A stretch of 33,649 bases of DNA from Mariprofundaceae bacterium (GCA_015488375.1 WFNX01000026.1:1-33649), one strand, 5' to 3'; counted from the stretch's first letter, positions 18,097 to 27,469 are shown. A program made the numbers and translations. The notes: generated from the letters alone by a model not told the origin.

Positions 18097-19675
18097 GAGT
18101 CTGTCGGACTTTCTTCCAGCACCCATGCTGATATAGTTTTCTGTAATGTGGGAGGCTGGTTTATGTCAGTGAGATTTCGTTTGATCAATCGCAGCACGCC
18201 ATATTTGTTGCCGCCGTCGATAGACGAGTGGCTGCCCGAGAGTCACCTTGCCCGGTTTGTCGTTGATGTGGTGAATCAGCTTGACACCTCAGAGATTGAA
18301 CGGAGCTACTCAGGTCGAGGCAGTGACCCGTGGCATCCGAAGTTGATGATAGCGCTGTTGTTTTATGGCTATGCGACGGGCGTATTTTCGAGTCGCAAAC
18401 TTGAGCGAGCCTCATACGATTCGGTGGCCTTTCGTTATATCTGTGGCAATGAGCATCCCGATCACGACAGCATTGCCACCTTCCGCCGCCGTTTTCTGCC
18501 CGCGCTTGAGCGGTTGTTTGTGCAGATACTGCATGTTGGCAGTGAGATGGGGTTATTCAAGCTGGGCAACGTCAGTCTGGATGGCACCAAGGTGAAAGCA
18601 AATGCGAGCAAGCACAAGGCATTAAGCTGGAAGCATGCGTGCAAGCTGGAAGAACAGTTTGAGGCCGAGGTGAAGGAGCTGCTGCGTCTGGCCAATGAAG
18701 CGGATGCATCGGAACTTCCGGACGGATTCAGCATTCCCGAAGAGCTGGCGATCCGGGAGAAGCGCCTGTCGGCCATCCGGGATGCGAAACAGAAGATTGA
18801 ACAGAGAGCGGCCGAACGGGAAGCTCGCGAACGTGCCGAGTATGAAGAGAAGCTGGCCAGACGCGAAGCGAGGGAGAAGGCCACGGGTAAGAAGGCGCGC
18901 GGCCGTGCTCCCGTTCCTCCCGAGTCAGGCCCGAAGGATAAGGATCAGGTGAGCCTGACCGACGAAGAGTCACGCATCATGCCTGTTTCCGGCGGTGGCT
19001 TTGAGCAGGCGTATAATGCACAGGCGGCCGTGGATATGGAGAGTATGATTGTGGTGGCCGCAAATCTTTCGCAGAACCCCAATGACAAACAGGAGGTGGA
19101 GCCGGTACTGGAAACGCTGGACAGCCTTCCCGAACAGCTGGGTAAGGTGGAAACCATCGTCGCAGATACAGGTTACTTCAGCGAGAACAACGTCAATGCC
19201 TGTCAGGCAAAGAGCATCCAACCACTGATCGCACACGGACGACAGCCGCATCATCCACCGTTGAATGAACGTCTTGAGCAACCCGGAGAACAGACCGCTG
19301 AATGCAGTGATCCGGTGGTGAATATGAAGCAGCAGCTACAAAGCGAAGAAGGCAAGTCGCTCTATGCCAAACGCAAAACAACTGTCGAACCGGTATTTGG
19401 CATCATCAAGCATGTGATGGGCTTCAGGCAATTCCTGATGCGCGGAAAGGAGAAGGTCAAAGGCGAGTGGAATCTCGTTTGCATGGCCTGGAATATTCGC
19501 CGCATGTTTGCTCTCCAGGCCGCATAATGCGGATCAATCGTTTGCCTGCAGGGGCTGAACAGGTGAAATCAGGGCAAATGACCGTGCCATGTCGCAGCGA
19601 CTATGCGTCAGGTCTTTTTCAACAAGGCGAAGCCTCAAGAAAGGAGGCTTGTCGGCTTCAAGTCCGACAAACTCC
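18097..19675 (+). mobile_element. Complete IS1182-family insertion sequence, 1579 bp
   Basis: The ends carry 15-bp inverted repeats, GAGTCTGTCGGACTT at 18097-18111 and AAGTCCGACAAACTC at 19661-19675 (14 of 15 match). Outside them is a direct repeat CTAG at 18093-18096 and 19676-19679, interpreted as the 4-bp target duplication. One intact transposase gene fills most of the element. The 3' non-coding part (19528-19660) has a hairpin AAGCCTC/GAGGCTT at 19631-19651. Intact ends, target duplication and gene suggest a fairly recent, potentially active copy. Confidence 0.92.
18163..19527 (+). CDS. IS1182-family transposase
   Basis: 454 residues from the ATG at 18163, with GGAGG seven bases before it; a GTG five codons upstream overlaps that ribosome site and is less likely. 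The N-terminal DUF772-type region (LLPPSIDEWLPESHLARFVVD, then KLMIALLFYGYATGVFSSRKLE) is typical of IS1182/IS5-like enzymes. The DDE catalytic residues are visible in SLDGTKVKANASK, ETIVADTGYFS and RKTTVEPVFGIIKHVMGFR. A charged coiled-coil insertion of about 100 residues separates the first and second Asp. The frame is uninterrupted. Confidence 0.93.
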   Translation: MSVRFRLINRSTPYLLPPSIDEWLPESHLARFVVDVVNQLDTSEIERSYSGRGSDPWHPKLMIALLFYGYATGVFSSRKLERASYDSVAFRYICGNEHPDHDSIATFRRRFLPALERLFVQILHVGSEMGLFKLGNVSLDGTKVKANASKHKALSWKHACKLEEQFEAEVKELLRLANEADASELPDGFSIPEELAIREKRLSAIRDAKQKIEQRAAEREARERAEYEEKLARREAREKATGKKARGRAPVPPESGPKDKDQVSLTDEESRIMPVSGGGFEQAYNAQAAVDMESMIVVAANLSQNPNDKQEVEPVLETLDSLPEQLGKVETIVADTGYFSENNVNACQAKSIQPLIAHGRQPHHPPLNERLEQPGEQTAECSDPVVNMKQQLQSEEGKSLYAKRKTTVEPVFGIIKHVMGFRQFLMRGKEKVKGEWNLVCMAWNIRRMFALQAA

Positions 19676-19679
19676 TAGG
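19676..19679. repeat. Target-site duplication CTAG, right copy
   Basis: CTAG immediately outside the right inverted repeat, matching 18093-18096. Confidence 0.85.
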
Positions 19680-19694
19680 GCCTGTTAACAGGCC
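19679..19694. repeat. 16-bp palindrome at the rnhB stop
   Basis: GGCCTGTTAACAGGCC is a perfect palindrome that includes the rnhB stop codon. It has no T-run on either side, so a terminator role is unproven. Before the insertion sequence arrived it would have lain directly after the antiporter stop codon. Confidence 0.5.
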
Positions 19695-20266
19695 CTAACC
19701 GCGCGCTGCACCGGCGCAAAGCTTTTACGATGCCATGGGCAGGGACCATGCTCCTGCAGAGCCTGCAAATGTGTTTTCGTCCCGTAGCCCTTATGTGCGG
19801 CAAAGCCATATTCGGGATAATGCAGCGCAAGCCATCGCATCATGCGATCCCGTATCACCTTGGCTACAATGGATGCGGCCGCAATCTGCTGCACACTGTC
19901 GTCACCACCGATCACGGACTCAGCCGGTATGTGCAGGGAGGGGATGCGATTCCCGTCCACCATCACCTTTGCCGGCTCAATACGCAAACGCTCCACGCAG
20001 CGACGCATGGCCAGCATCGTGGCATGCAGGACATTCAGACGATCAATTTCCTCCACACTGGCCAGGGCAACCGCATAGGCCAGCGCATGCCGGCGAATAT
20101 GATGATACATAATCCGGCGTTTATTCTCGGAAAGTTTTTTTGAGTCGCGATACTGCCCCAGTAACGGATCATCAGGCCGCAAGATAACCGCTGCCGTCAC
20201 CACCGGACCAGCCAGCGGACCTCGCCCGACCTCATCCACACCGGCAATCAGGGAAGCAGCCACCAC
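19685..20266 (-). CDS. rnhB: Ribonuclease HII
   Basis: 193 residues. The family signature [23 protein letters not shown] gives the first catalytic Asp and Glu (residues 11-12), with further acidic residues in VMVDGNRIP and in [14 protein letters not shown]. RNase HII cuts RNA-DNA hybrids and single ribonucleotides in DNA. It uses the GTG at 20266, immediately after the stop of the NfeD-like gene, so the two are co-translated. The natural 3' end is intact although the insertion sequence ends only ten bases beyond the stop. Confidence 0.95.
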   Translation of the reverse strand: MVAASLIAGVDEVGRGPLAGPVVTAAVILRPDDPLLGQYRDSKKLSENKRRIMYHHIRRHALAYAVALASVEEIDRLNVLHATMLAMRRCVERLRIEPAKVMVDGNRIPSLHIPAESVIGGDDSVQQIAAASIVAKVIRDRMMRWLALHYPEYGFAAHKGYGTKTHLQALQEHGPCPWHRKSFAPVQRAVRAC

Positions 20267-20653
20267 TCAGCTACCCCAGCGTTTGACTGTCACTGTTTTC
20301 CCTTTTACAGCCACAATCTCGGCCCATTCGTCCGCTTCAATCGGCGTATCGGATATCGCCGTCCATAATTCACTATGATACAGAATCTTGCCCCTGGGAT
20401 TGATCGACTCCATGACCCGCACACGACGTCCGATCATATGTTCAACATCGCCGCCCACCAGTTCGATATCCGGTGCCGCCCGGTATAAACCGAGGAAATA
20501 GCCCGTGGCAATGGTCGCCCCGAAAAACACCAGCGCTTCCAGCACCAGCGACGAACCATAGATACCCGATACAAGTGCCGTGGCCACGGCTCCGCCCAAC
20601 AAGGCCAGAATATGGCGCACCGCCTCTTCCGTATTAAACCGCCTGCGTTGCAT
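20267..20653 (-). CDS. NfeD-like membrane protein, short form
   Basis: 128 residues from the ATG at 20653, preferred over the adjacent ATG at 20656 because GGAGG is then spaced four bases away rather than abutting. Two hydrophobic helices (about residues 14-55) are followed by an OB-fold-like C-terminal domain (IGRRVRVMESINPRGKILYHSELWTAISDTPIEADEWAEIVAV with a final VTVKRW strand), the NfeD C-terminal pattern. Short NfeD proteins usually work with a membrane SPFH/stomatin partner in membrane-domain organisation. No such partner is next to it here, where rnhB follows directly. Confidence 0.75.
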   Translation of the reverse strand: MQRRRFNTEEAVRHILALLGGAVATALVSGIYGSSLVLEALVFFGATIATGYFLGLYRAAPDIELVGGDVEHMIGRRVRVMESINPRGKILYHSELWTAISDTPIEADEWAEIVAVKGKTVTVKRWGS

Positions 20654-20755
20654 CATCCCTCCCCCGCCTGTCCGCTCAGACCCGAACATTGTCTATTCAA
20701 TTAATAGCAGAGTTGCAGCTTTTTGCCAGTCAGAGCCGGCCAGCGACAACCAGGA

Positions 20756-23110
20756 CTATCGCAAGGAGGCGCCGAACTTTTGCTCAACAGCCGCCACGAT
20801 TGCCTCGGATACAGCATCGCTATCCGCCTGTGTCAGCGTGCGACTCGCATCCTGCAACGTAAAGCGAATGCCCATGCTGATTTTCCCTTCCGGCACGCCC
20901 TGCCCGTGATAGACATCAAACACATAGGCATCGGCCAGCAACCGCCCGGCAGCCTGCTGCACACAACGGATCACCTTTTCGGCAATCACATTCCGGTCGA
21001 ACAAAAAGACCAGATCCCGCTGCACGCCGGGGAATTCCGCCACCGGCACATATCTGGCCGGCCGGCCTTGCGGCAACAGGTCAAGATCGAGGGCCGCAAC
21101 ATAAACCGGCATATCCAGTTCATAGTATTCAGCCACATCGCGTGCCACGCGCCCGATCATTCCCACATGATTCTTGCCCGCCATAATCCTTGCCGCCTGC
21201 CCCGGCTGCAGACCGGTCAGGGTATCATCCGCAATCCAGCGAGCTGCAAGCCTGCGTTTCGCCAGCCATGCATCCACGGCTCCCTTGAGATCAAAAAAAT
21301 CAGCAGCACGCCCCCGGGCATACCATTGATCGGCCTCTTTTTCTCCCGCCATTAGCCAGGCAAGCATATTATGCTCCCGGCGTGACTCGCCTGCCAATTC
21401 GTAAATTCGCCCGTGTTCCACCAGCGATACACCTGCCTGCTGGCGATTCATATTGTATTTGGCCACATTCAAAAGCCCCGGCCAGAGACTCCTGCGCATC
21501 ACACGCATCGATTCGGAAATCGGATTGGACAGCACCAGATCACGGCCATCATCACTGACAAAATGACGCTGTTCTTCAGCCGCGATAAAGGCATAGGTAA
21601 TCACCTGTACGGCGTCTCCGGCGACGGCCAGGCGCACGCTGTCATCCACCGGCTCCACACCTTTTGCCAATAACGGCGGCATGCGTTCAGGAATACGGTC
21701 AAAGCCGATAATACGAGCATATTCTTCGGCCATATCCTCCGCAATGGCAACATCATGCCGGAATGCCGGCACACTCACCTTCAGACTGTCCTCCTGACGA
21801 TGGATCGAAAAACCCATGCGCTCCAGTGTCTGATCCACCGCTTCCGGAATGGCGATTCCCAGACGTGCCTCGATATCCGAAACACGGCAATGAATCGTGC
21901 GCCTGGCATTAACTTGCCGGATATTGCCGGCACGCTCAACAGCACCGGGCCTGCCTCCGTACAAATCGACAATAATCTTGCTTGCCTGTTGCAACGCGAT
22001 TTCAACCATGGCCGGATCGACACCACGCTCAAAACGCATCGATGCTTCCGACACCATGCCATGATAACGGCGTGAACGACTGACGGAGGCCGGCCGGAAA
22101 TAAGCGGACTCCAGTACAATATTCACCGTGTTCTCGTTCACAGCGGAGTCTTCGGACCCCATGATGCCGGCCAGCGCCACGGCATGTTCGGCATCAGCAA
22201 CCACAAGGTCTTCATCGGTCAGTTGCAAGTTACGTCCGTCCAGAGCTACAAACGACTCACCCGGCCCGGCCCTGCGCACCTGCAAATCACCCTGCAGTTT
22301 ATCCGCATCGAATGCATGCATCGGCTGCCCGAGATACAGCATCGTATAGTTGAGCACATCGACAATGCCGTTGACCGGACGCATACCTGCCAGCAGCAAC
22401 CCCTGTTGCATCCATGCCGGCGATGCCGTGACATGCACGCCCTCAATGCGGCGACTCAGGTAGCAGGGGCAATCCTCGCGGGCAATAATCTCCGCACGCG
22501 GACTGACAACCGAAGCATCATCTTCCAGACAAATCATCTTGGCATGCGCCATCGGCAATACCATATCCGCCGCCAGTTCACGGGCCAGTCCATGGGCACT
22601 CATACAATCGCCACGATTGGGGGTAATGGAGAGATCGAACACGGCCTCTTCCAGACCCAGCCATTCGCCAACCTCCATGCCGACCGGCGCATCGGCGGAC
22701 AAAATCAGCAGCCCTTCGGCTTCCTCGGCCAGCCCCAGCTCGGCCTCCGAACAGCACATGCCGAAACTGACCTCTCCGCGAATTTTACCCTTTTTAATCG
22801 TCATGCCGCCGGGCAGCGTTGTGCCAACGGTGGCTACCGGAACCTTGTCCCCGACATCCATATTGCTGGCGCCACAAACAATGGCCAGCGGCTCATCCTT
22901 GCCAATATCGACCTTAAGCAAACTTAAACGATCGGCATCGGGATGCGGAACCTTCTCGACAATCTTCCCGACAACAACGCCCTGCACATCCTGACGCGGC
23001 GTTTCCACGCCCTCTACTTCATGTCCCAGACGGATCAGTGCATCGACCACCTCATCAACCGACACCTTGATCGGCGTATGCTCCTTCAGCCATGAAAACG
23101 GTATTTTCAC
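20756..23110 (-). CDS. pheT: Phenylalanine--tRNA ligase, beta subunit
   Basis: 784 residues, close to the usual ~795. Starts with GTG at 23110 overlapping the pheS stop (GTGA). Order: N-terminal KIPFSWLKEH and the tRNA-binding OBB/EMAP-like domain (GVVVGKIVEKVPHPDADRLSL), B3/B4 domain (editing of Tyr-tRNAPhe), B5 domain, the inactive catalytic-like core, and a C-terminal ferredoxin-like anticodon-binding domain (FPGVQRDLVFLFDRNV through GVPEGKISMGIRFTLQDASRTLT). It forms an alpha2-beta2 enzyme with PheS. Confidence 0.96.
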   Translation of the reverse strand: MKIPFSWLKEHTPIKVSVDEVVDALIRLGHEVEGVETPRQDVQGVVVGKIVEKVPHPDADRLSLLKVDIGKDEPLAIVCGASNMDVGDKVPVATVGTTLPGGMTIKKGKIRGEVSFGMCCSEAELGLAEEAEGLLILSADAPVGMEVGEWLGLEEAVFDLSITPNRGDCMSAHGLARELAADMVLPMAHAKMICLEDDASVVSPRAEIIAREDCPCYLSRRIEGVHVTASPAWMQQGLLLAGMRPVNGIVDVLNYTMLYLGQPMHAFDADKLQGDLQVRRAGPGESFVALDGRNLQLTDEDLVVADAEHAVALAGIMGSEDSAVNENTVNIVLESAYFRPASVSRSRRYHGMVSEASMRFERGVDPAMVEIALQQASKIIVDLYGGRPGAVERAGNIRQVNARRTIHCRVSDIEARLGIAIPEAVDQTLERMGFSIHRQEDSLKVSVPAFRHDVAIAEDMAEEYARIIGFDRIPERMPPLLAKGVEPVDDSVRLAVAGDAVQVITYAFIAAEEQRHFVSDDGRDLVLSNPISESMRVMRRSLWPGLLNVAKYNMNRQQAGVSLVEHGRIYELAGESRREHNMLAWLMAGEKEADQWYARGRAADFFDLKGAVDAWLAKRRLAARWIADDTLTGLQPGQAARIMAGKNHVGMIGRVARDVAEYYELDMPVYVAALDLDLLPQGRPARYVPVAEFPGVQRDLVFLFDRNVIAEKVIRCVQQAAGRLLADAYVFDVYHGQGVPEGKISMGIRFTLQDASRTLTQADSDAVSEAIVAAVEQKFGASLR

Positions 23111-24162
23111 GATCCCATCCTCCTGAGAAAACGCACATCATTCTCGAAAAACAGCCTCAAATCCGGAATACCGTGCTTCAGCATCACCAAACGCTCCACG
23201 CCCAGTCCGAAAGCAAAACCGGAATATTCACGATGATCAATGCCCACGGCCTGCAATACATTCGGATGAATCATGCCGCTGCCCAGCACCTCCAGCCAGC
23301 CGGTCTGTTTGCATACCCGACAACCCTTTCCATCACAGAATACGCAGCCGATATCCACCTCGGCTGAAGGCTCAGTAAACGGGAAATAACTCGGTCGCAA
23401 ACGAATCGGCAGAGCCTTGCCGAAATAACTGGATAAAAAGAATTTGAGTACGCCTTTCAGGTGCGCCATCGAAATATCACGACCCACCTGGAACACCTCC
23501 ACCTGATGAAACATCGGTGAATGGGTCATATCATAGTCACAGCGATACACCCTGCCCGGTGCAACGACAGCCACAGGAGGCGTGCCGCCACGTTTGATCA
23601 GGCTTTGCATGGCGCGAATCTGCACCGGCGAGGTATGGGTACGCAAAAGGTGGCCATCGGCGAAAAAGAACGTATCGTGCATGGCGCGTGCCGGATGCTC
23701 CGGCTGAATATTCAGGGCATCGAAATTATGAAACTCATCCTCGATTTCCGGACCTTCCGCCACAGTAAAGCCCAATTGACGGAAAATCGCCGTCATTTCT
23801 TCCAGTCCCTGCTGCACCGGGTGAATTGCTCCCTGGGGCAGCTTGCGTCCCGGCAGGGTTACATCAATGCGTTCGGCCTCAATCCGTTGCTGCTCGGCAA
23901 CGGCCTGCAATTCACGTTCACGTCCGGCAAGCGCCTCGGCCAGCAACTGTTTGATTTCATTGACCACCTTGCCGATCAATGGTCGCTGTTCCGGCGCCAG
24001 GCGGCCCACGCCCTTGAGCACTTCCGTCAATTTGCCCTTTTTGCCCAGATACCTGACGCGCAACTGCTCCAGCTCGTCAAGCCCCGCCGCTGCAGCAAAG
24101 TCCTGCAGGGCCTGCTCACGCAGGCGATCAAGCTGCTCGTTCAGTGATTCCAACTCGGACAT
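23107..24162 (-). CDS. pheS: Phenylalanine--tRNA ligase, alpha subunit
   Basis: 351 residues from the ATG at 24162, selected because GGGAG precedes it at a good distance and a GTG-initiated extension is not needed. An N-terminal coiled coil (LNEQLDRLREQALQDFAAA) contacts tRNA. The class II catalytic core contains DTFFFADGHLLRTHTSPVQIR (motif 2 region) and GLGVERLVMLKHGIPDLR (motif 3). The CVFCDGKGCRVCKQTGW segment is a normal feature of bacterial PheS. Together with PheT it charges tRNA-Phe. It is separated from rplT by a clear terminator, which may also act as a control point. Confidence 0.96.
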   Translation of the reverse strand: MSELESLNEQLDRLREQALQDFAAAAGLDELEQLRVRYLGKKGKLTEVLKGVGRLAPEQRPLIGKVVNEIKQLLAEALAGRERELQAVAEQQRIEAERIDVTLPGRKLPQGAIHPVQQGLEEMTAIFRQLGFTVAEGPEIEDEFHNFDALNIQPEHPARAMHDTFFFADGHLLRTHTSPVQIRAMQSLIKRGGTPPVAVVAPGRVYRCDYDMTHSPMFHQVEVFQVGRDISMAHLKGVLKFFLSSYFGKALPIRLRPSYFPFTEPSAEVDIGCVFCDGKGCRVCKQTGWLEVLGSGMIHPNVLQAVGIDHREYSGFAFGLGVERLVMLKHGIPDLRLFFENDVRFLRRMGS

Positions 24163-24240
24163 GGCAACTCCCCTCAAATACATGCAAAACCGCAGCCATT
24201 GCACGCAACATGTATCGATCTCAATAAAACAAACTGCTAC

Positions 24241-24270
24241 AAAAAAAGCAGGGCCTTGTCAGCCCTGCTT
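24241..24270 (-). terminator. Rho-independent terminator (or attenuator) between rplT and pheS
   Basis: On the minus strand AAGCAGGGC and GCCCTGCTT pair around a 7-nt loop and run into seven T residues. It lies 39 nt after the rplT stop and about 80 nt before the pheS start. It closes the thrS-rplT transcript, but in enterobacteria the corresponding terminator is a regulated pheST attenuator. Confidence 0.9.
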
Positions 24271-24308
24271 CCATCATTGTGTTTAAGCCGGTGTCATCCG
24301 GCCTGCGA

Positions 24309-24662
24309 TTACTGATTGGCGCGGGCGAGTTCTGCCAGCTTGGCAAACGCGCTCTTGTCCTGCACAGCAATATCAGCCAGCACCTTACGATCCAGTTCGA
24401 TACCAGCCTGGTCCAGACCGTGCATAAAGCGCGAATAGCTCAAACCATGCTGACGCGCCGCGGCATTGATACGGGTAATCCACAGGCTGCGGAACTCACG
24501 CTTTTTAACCTTGCGATCCCGATAAGCATACTGACGCGCCTTATCGACGGCCTGAGTCGCTGTACGGAAGCAATTCTTGCGGCGGCCGCGATAACCTGCA
24601 GCGGCCTTGATAACTTTCTTATGACGGGCGTGCGCCTGCACACCGGATTTTACGCGAGGCAT
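24309..24662 (-). CDS. rplT: 50S ribosomal protein L20
   Basis: 117 residues, typical for L20. The N-terminal basic extension ([21 protein letters not shown]) that enters the ribosome core and the globular part ([25 protein letters not shown]) are both clear. L20 is needed early in 50S assembly and in enterobacteria represses translation of rpmI and its own gene. It starts 18 nt after rpmI with GGAGA before the ATG. Confidence 0.97.
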   Translation of the reverse strand: MPRVKSGVQAHARHKKVIKAAAGYRGRRKNCFRTATQAVDKARQYAYRDRKVKKREFRSLWITRINAAARQHGLSYSRFMHGLDQAGIELDRKVLADIAVQDKSAFAKLAELARANQ

Positions 24663-24680
24663 AGATGTCTCCTGTTCTGT

Positions 24681-24878
24681 TTACTTGTACGGTACGAGTC
24701 TGGTCAGCGCACCGGCATCGGCCGGAGAAACCAGATCACTCTGACGGAAACCACGCTTACGCTTCTGCGATTTCTTGGTCAGGATATGGCTGGAAAATGC
24801 CTTGTTGCGCTTCCATTTCCCGCTGCCGGTCTTCGAAAAACGCTTGGCAGCACCACTGTTCGATTTCATCTTAGGCAT
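24681..24878 (-). CDS. rpmI: 50S ribosomal protein L35
   Basis: 65 residues, the standard L35 length, starting [20 protein letters not shown] and rich in Lys and Arg. It follows infC after 12 nt and precedes rplT, the conserved infC-rpmI-rplT arrangement. It is an rRNA-binding component of the large subunit. Confidence 0.97.
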   Translation of the reverse strand: MPKMKSNSGAAKRFSKTGSGKWKRNKAFSSHILTKKSQKRKRGFRQSDLVSPADAGALTRLVPYK

Positions 24879-24890
24879 ATCGTACCTTCC

Positions 24891-25403
24891 TTATTTCTTT
24901 TGTGGCGCCAGCACCATGATCATTTGCCGACCTTCGAGGTTCGGCATTTTTTCCGGTTTCCCGAGATCTTCCACCTGCGCCGCAATAAACTTCAACTGAT
25001 CCGCCCCGCGGTTCGTATGCGCCATTTCACGGCCACGAAACCGAAGCGAAACCTTTACCTTGTTTCCCTGTCCGAGAAACTTTCTTACCTGCTTCAGCTT
25101 GACTTCCAGATCATGGCTGTCGGTGTTGGCACCAACCTTCACTTCCTTGATCTGCATCACATGCTGACGCTTTTTGGCCAGGTTTGCCTTTTTGCTCTGC
25201 TCATACTTGTATTTGCCGTAGTCCATGATCCTGCAAACCGGCGGATCGGCCTTGGCAGCCATCATCACCAGATCCAGGCCTTTTTTTTCAGCTCGGGCGA
25301 CTGCTTCCTGCAAGGGAAGAACCCCGATCTGTGAGCCATCCTCATCAACCACCCTGACGGTTGATGCCTCAATCGCCAGATTAATCGGCAAATCCGTTTT
25401 GAT
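24891..25403 (-). CDS. infC: Translation initiation factor IF-3 (probable AUC start)
   Basis: 170 residues if translation begins at ATC 25403. The N-domain (VRVVDEDGSQIGVLPLQEAVARA, then DPPVCRIMDYGKYKYEQSKK), the basic linker and the C-domain (VSLRFRGREMAHTNRGADQL, ending EGRQMIMVLAPQKK) are canonical. IF-3 keeps subunits apart and checks the start codon and initiator tRNA. No ATG or GTG is available at the 5' end. An in-frame TAA lies 15 nt before the ATC, so only ATC (25403) or TTG (25391) can serve. The strong Shine-Dalgarno AAAGGGGG is five bases from the ATC but 17 from the TTG. Non-AUG starts allow IF-3 to limit its own synthesis, as with the AUU of E. coli infC. Confidence 0.93.
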   Translation of the reverse strand: MKTDLPINLAIEASTVRVVDEDGSQIGVLPLQEAVARAEKKGLDLVMMAAKADPPVCRIMDYGKYKYEQSKKANLAKKRQHVMQIKEVKVGANTDSHDLEVKLKQVRKFLGQGNKVKVSLRFRGREMAHTNRGADQLKFIAAQVEDLGKPEKMPNLEGRQMIMVLAPQKK

Positions 25404-25435
25404 ACAAGCCCCCTTTTAACACAAAACCTGTTCCA

Positions 25436-27343
25436 TTATTCATAGTTCGCCATCATCTCATGCATTTTTTCAATCCATGCATCGATGGCAAACGTACCCA
25501 AATCCTCACCCGAACGGCTACGTACCGCTACCGTCCCGTTTTCCTTTTCGCGCTCACCGGCAACAAGAATGTACGGCACCCGGGAAAGAGTATGGGCGCG
25601 CACTTTATAGCCGACCTTTTCGTTTCGCAAGTCCATTTCTGCACGAATGCCCGCTTTACGCATGCGATCCGTGATTTCCGTAACATATTCGGCCTGCGCA
25701 TCCGTGATATTGCACATCACCACCTGCACCGGTGCCAGCCAGAACGGGAACTTTCCCTCGTAATGTTCAATGAGAATGCCGATAAAACGCTCCAGCGAAC
25801 CAAGAATCGCGCGATGCAGCATGACCGGCGTCTGACGACTCGAATCCTCGGCGACATACTCCGCCCCCAGTTTGCCCGGCATGGAGAAATCCACCTGTAT
25901 CGTGCCGCACTGCCAGACACGACCCAGACAATCCTTCAGGGAAAACTCGATTTTCGGCCCGTAAAATGCGCCTTCTCCCGGATTCAGCCCGTAACTGATG
26001 TCCTTGGATTTAAGCGCCTGATGCAAGGCTGCTTCGGCCTTGTCCCATTGTTCATCGGTACCGACGCGATTATCCGGGCGATCGGAAAGGAAGATGATCA
26101 CATCTTCGAAGCCGAAACGGCGATATACTTCATACGTCAGATCGATGAAATTGCAGACCTCATCCTGAATCTGCTCTCCCGTGCAAAAGATATGGGCATC
26201 ATCCTGCACAAAATTGCGAAGACGCATCAGGCCATGCAAGGTGCCCGACGGTTCATTACGATGACAGGAGCCGAATTCAGCCAGTCTGAGCGGCAAATCG
26301 CGATAGGAATGCAGCGTCTGATTGAACACCTGAATATGGCACGGACAGTTCATCGGCTTGATCGCATAGTCGCGGTTTTCCGTATTCGTCGTGAACATTT
26401 CCTGACGGAATTTGCCCCAGTGCCCGGAACGTTCCCACAGTTTGCGATCCACCACCTGCGGCGTCCTGATTTCCTGATAGCCGTGTTCGCGCATAACCTG
26501 GCGAATTTCCTGCTCCACGCTCTGCCAGATGCTCCAGCCCCTGGGATGCCAGAACACCATACCCGGCGCCTCTTCCTGCAAATGGAACAGATCGAGCGTT
26601 TTGGCCAGCTTGCGATGATCACGCTTCTCGGCCTCTTCCAGACGATGAAGATAGATCTTCAGCTCTTCCTTGCTGGCCCATGCCGTGCCGTAAATGCGCT
26701 GTAACTGCTCGTTTTCCGCCTTTCCTTCCCAATAGGCACCGGCCACCTTCATCAATTTGAAATGTTTCAGTTTTGCGGTATTCGGAACATGCGGACCGCG
26801 ACACAGGTCAGACCATTCACCCTGCCGGTACAGGCTGACCGTTTCACCCTCGGGAATACGTGCGATCAATTTGGCCTTGTAGCTCTCGCCCAGACGTTCG
26901 AAATGCGCGATGGCCTCGTCGCGGTCCCATTCTTCACGATGGATATCCAGCTTGCGACGGGCAATTTCCTTCATTTTCGCCTCGATCTTCTGCAGATCTT
27001 CCGGCGTAAACGGACGCTCGAACGCAAAGTCATAATAAAATCCGTCCTCAATCACCGGGCCGATCGTCACCTGCGATTTGGGGAACAACTCCTGCACGGC
27101 CATGGCCAGCAGATGCGCCGTGGAATGGCGGATAATCTCAAGGCCTTCTTCCGACTTATCGGTAATCAGCGCGACCTCATCGCCATCATGCAGCACATGG
27201 GAAAGATCAACCAGACGACCATTCACTCTGGCCGCCAGTGCTGCGCGTGCCAGTCCGGGACCGATCGCAGCGGCCAGATCCATCGCGGTGGAAGCAGGCG
27301 GCAGTGTGCGGTCGGAGCCGTCGGGTAATCGAACTGTAATCAC
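25436..27343 (-). CDS. thrS: Threonine--tRNA ligase
   Basis: 635 residues from the GTG at 27343. The GTG four codons upstream overlaps the AGGAG ribosome site, so the inner one is preferred, and [12 protein letters not shown] then matches the family start. Order: TGS domain, editing domain ([15 protein letters not shown] with its His pair, later CRGPHVPNT), class II core with zinc ligands ([10 protein letters not shown]) and motif 3 ([19 protein letters not shown]), then the anticodon-binding domain ([21 protein letters not shown]). It lies only 25 nt after tRNA-Val, with no room for an E. coli-type operator leader or a separate promoter. Confidence 0.96.
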   Translation of the reverse strand: MITVRLPDGSDRTLPPASTAMDLAAAIGPGLARAALAARVNGRLVDLSHVLHDGDEVALITDKSEEGLEIIRHSTAHLLAMAVQELFPKSQVTIGPVIEDGFYYDFAFERPFTPEDLQKIEAKMKEIARRKLDIHREEWDRDEAIAHFERLGESYKAKLIARIPEGETVSLYRQGEWSDLCRGPHVPNTAKLKHFKLMKVAGAYWEGKAENEQLQRIYGTAWASKEELKIYLHRLEEAEKRDHRKLAKTLDLFHLQEEAPGMVFWHPRGWSIWQSVEQEIRQVMREHGYQEIRTPQVVDRKLWERSGHWGKFRQEMFTTNTENRDYAIKPMNCPCHIQVFNQTLHSYRDLPLRLAEFGSCHRNEPSGTLHGLMRLRNFVQDDAHIFCTGEQIQDEVCNFIDLTYEVYRRFGFEDVIIFLSDRPDNRVGTDEQWDKAEAALHQALKSKDISYGLNPGEGAFYGPKIEFSLKDCLGRVWQCGTIQVDFSMPGKLGAEYVAEDSSRQTPVMLHRAILGSLERFIGILIEHYEGKFPFWLAPVQVVMCNITDAQAEYVTEITDRMRKAGIRAEMDLRNEKVGYKVRAHTLSRVPYILVAGEREKENGTVAVRSRSGEDLGTFAIDAWIEKMHEMMANYE

Positions 27344-27368
27344 GTGTTGCCGCACTCCTGAATCAAAA

Positions 27369-27443
27369 TGGTTGGCTCGGGCGGTTTCGAACCGCCGACC
27401 CCCACCATGTCAAGGTGGTGCTCTACCCCTGAGCTACGAGCCA
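27369..27443 (-). tRNA. tRNA-Val (anticodon GAC)
   Basis: 75 nt with encoded CCA. Acceptor stem TGGCTCG/CGAGCCA (7 bp), D arm GCTC/GAGC with a short loop, anticodon arm CCACC-TTGACAT-GGTGG with anticodon GAC, and T arm GGCGG-TTCGAAA-CCGCC are all fully paired. It reads GUC and GUU codons. Its 5' half (to the anticodon loop) lies in the 40-bp repeat shared with 32107-32146, so this half and everything upstream now come from the integrated element. thrS follows after 25 nt and is probably on the same transcript. Confidence 0.97.
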
Positions 27444-27444
27444 A
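27405..27444. repeat. Attachment site, left copy (inside tRNA-Val)
   Basis: The 40 bases from CCATGTCAAGG to GAGCCAA are identical to 32107-32146. They cover the tRNA from its anticodon loop to its 5' end plus one base. The mismatch begins at the next base on both sides. Confidence 0.95.
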
Positions 27445-27469
27445 AAACGTTGAAATAGCTGGGCTCCTC

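Noticed and set aside
19679-19694. Bidirectional terminator for the antiporter and rnhB
   Set aside because: The palindrome is perfect but no T-run follows on either strand, so it was listed only as a palindrome.
25460-26704. 414-codon open frame antisense to thrS
   Set aside because: Entirely inside a well-conserved gene, no family features and a composition typical of a complementary-strand shadow.
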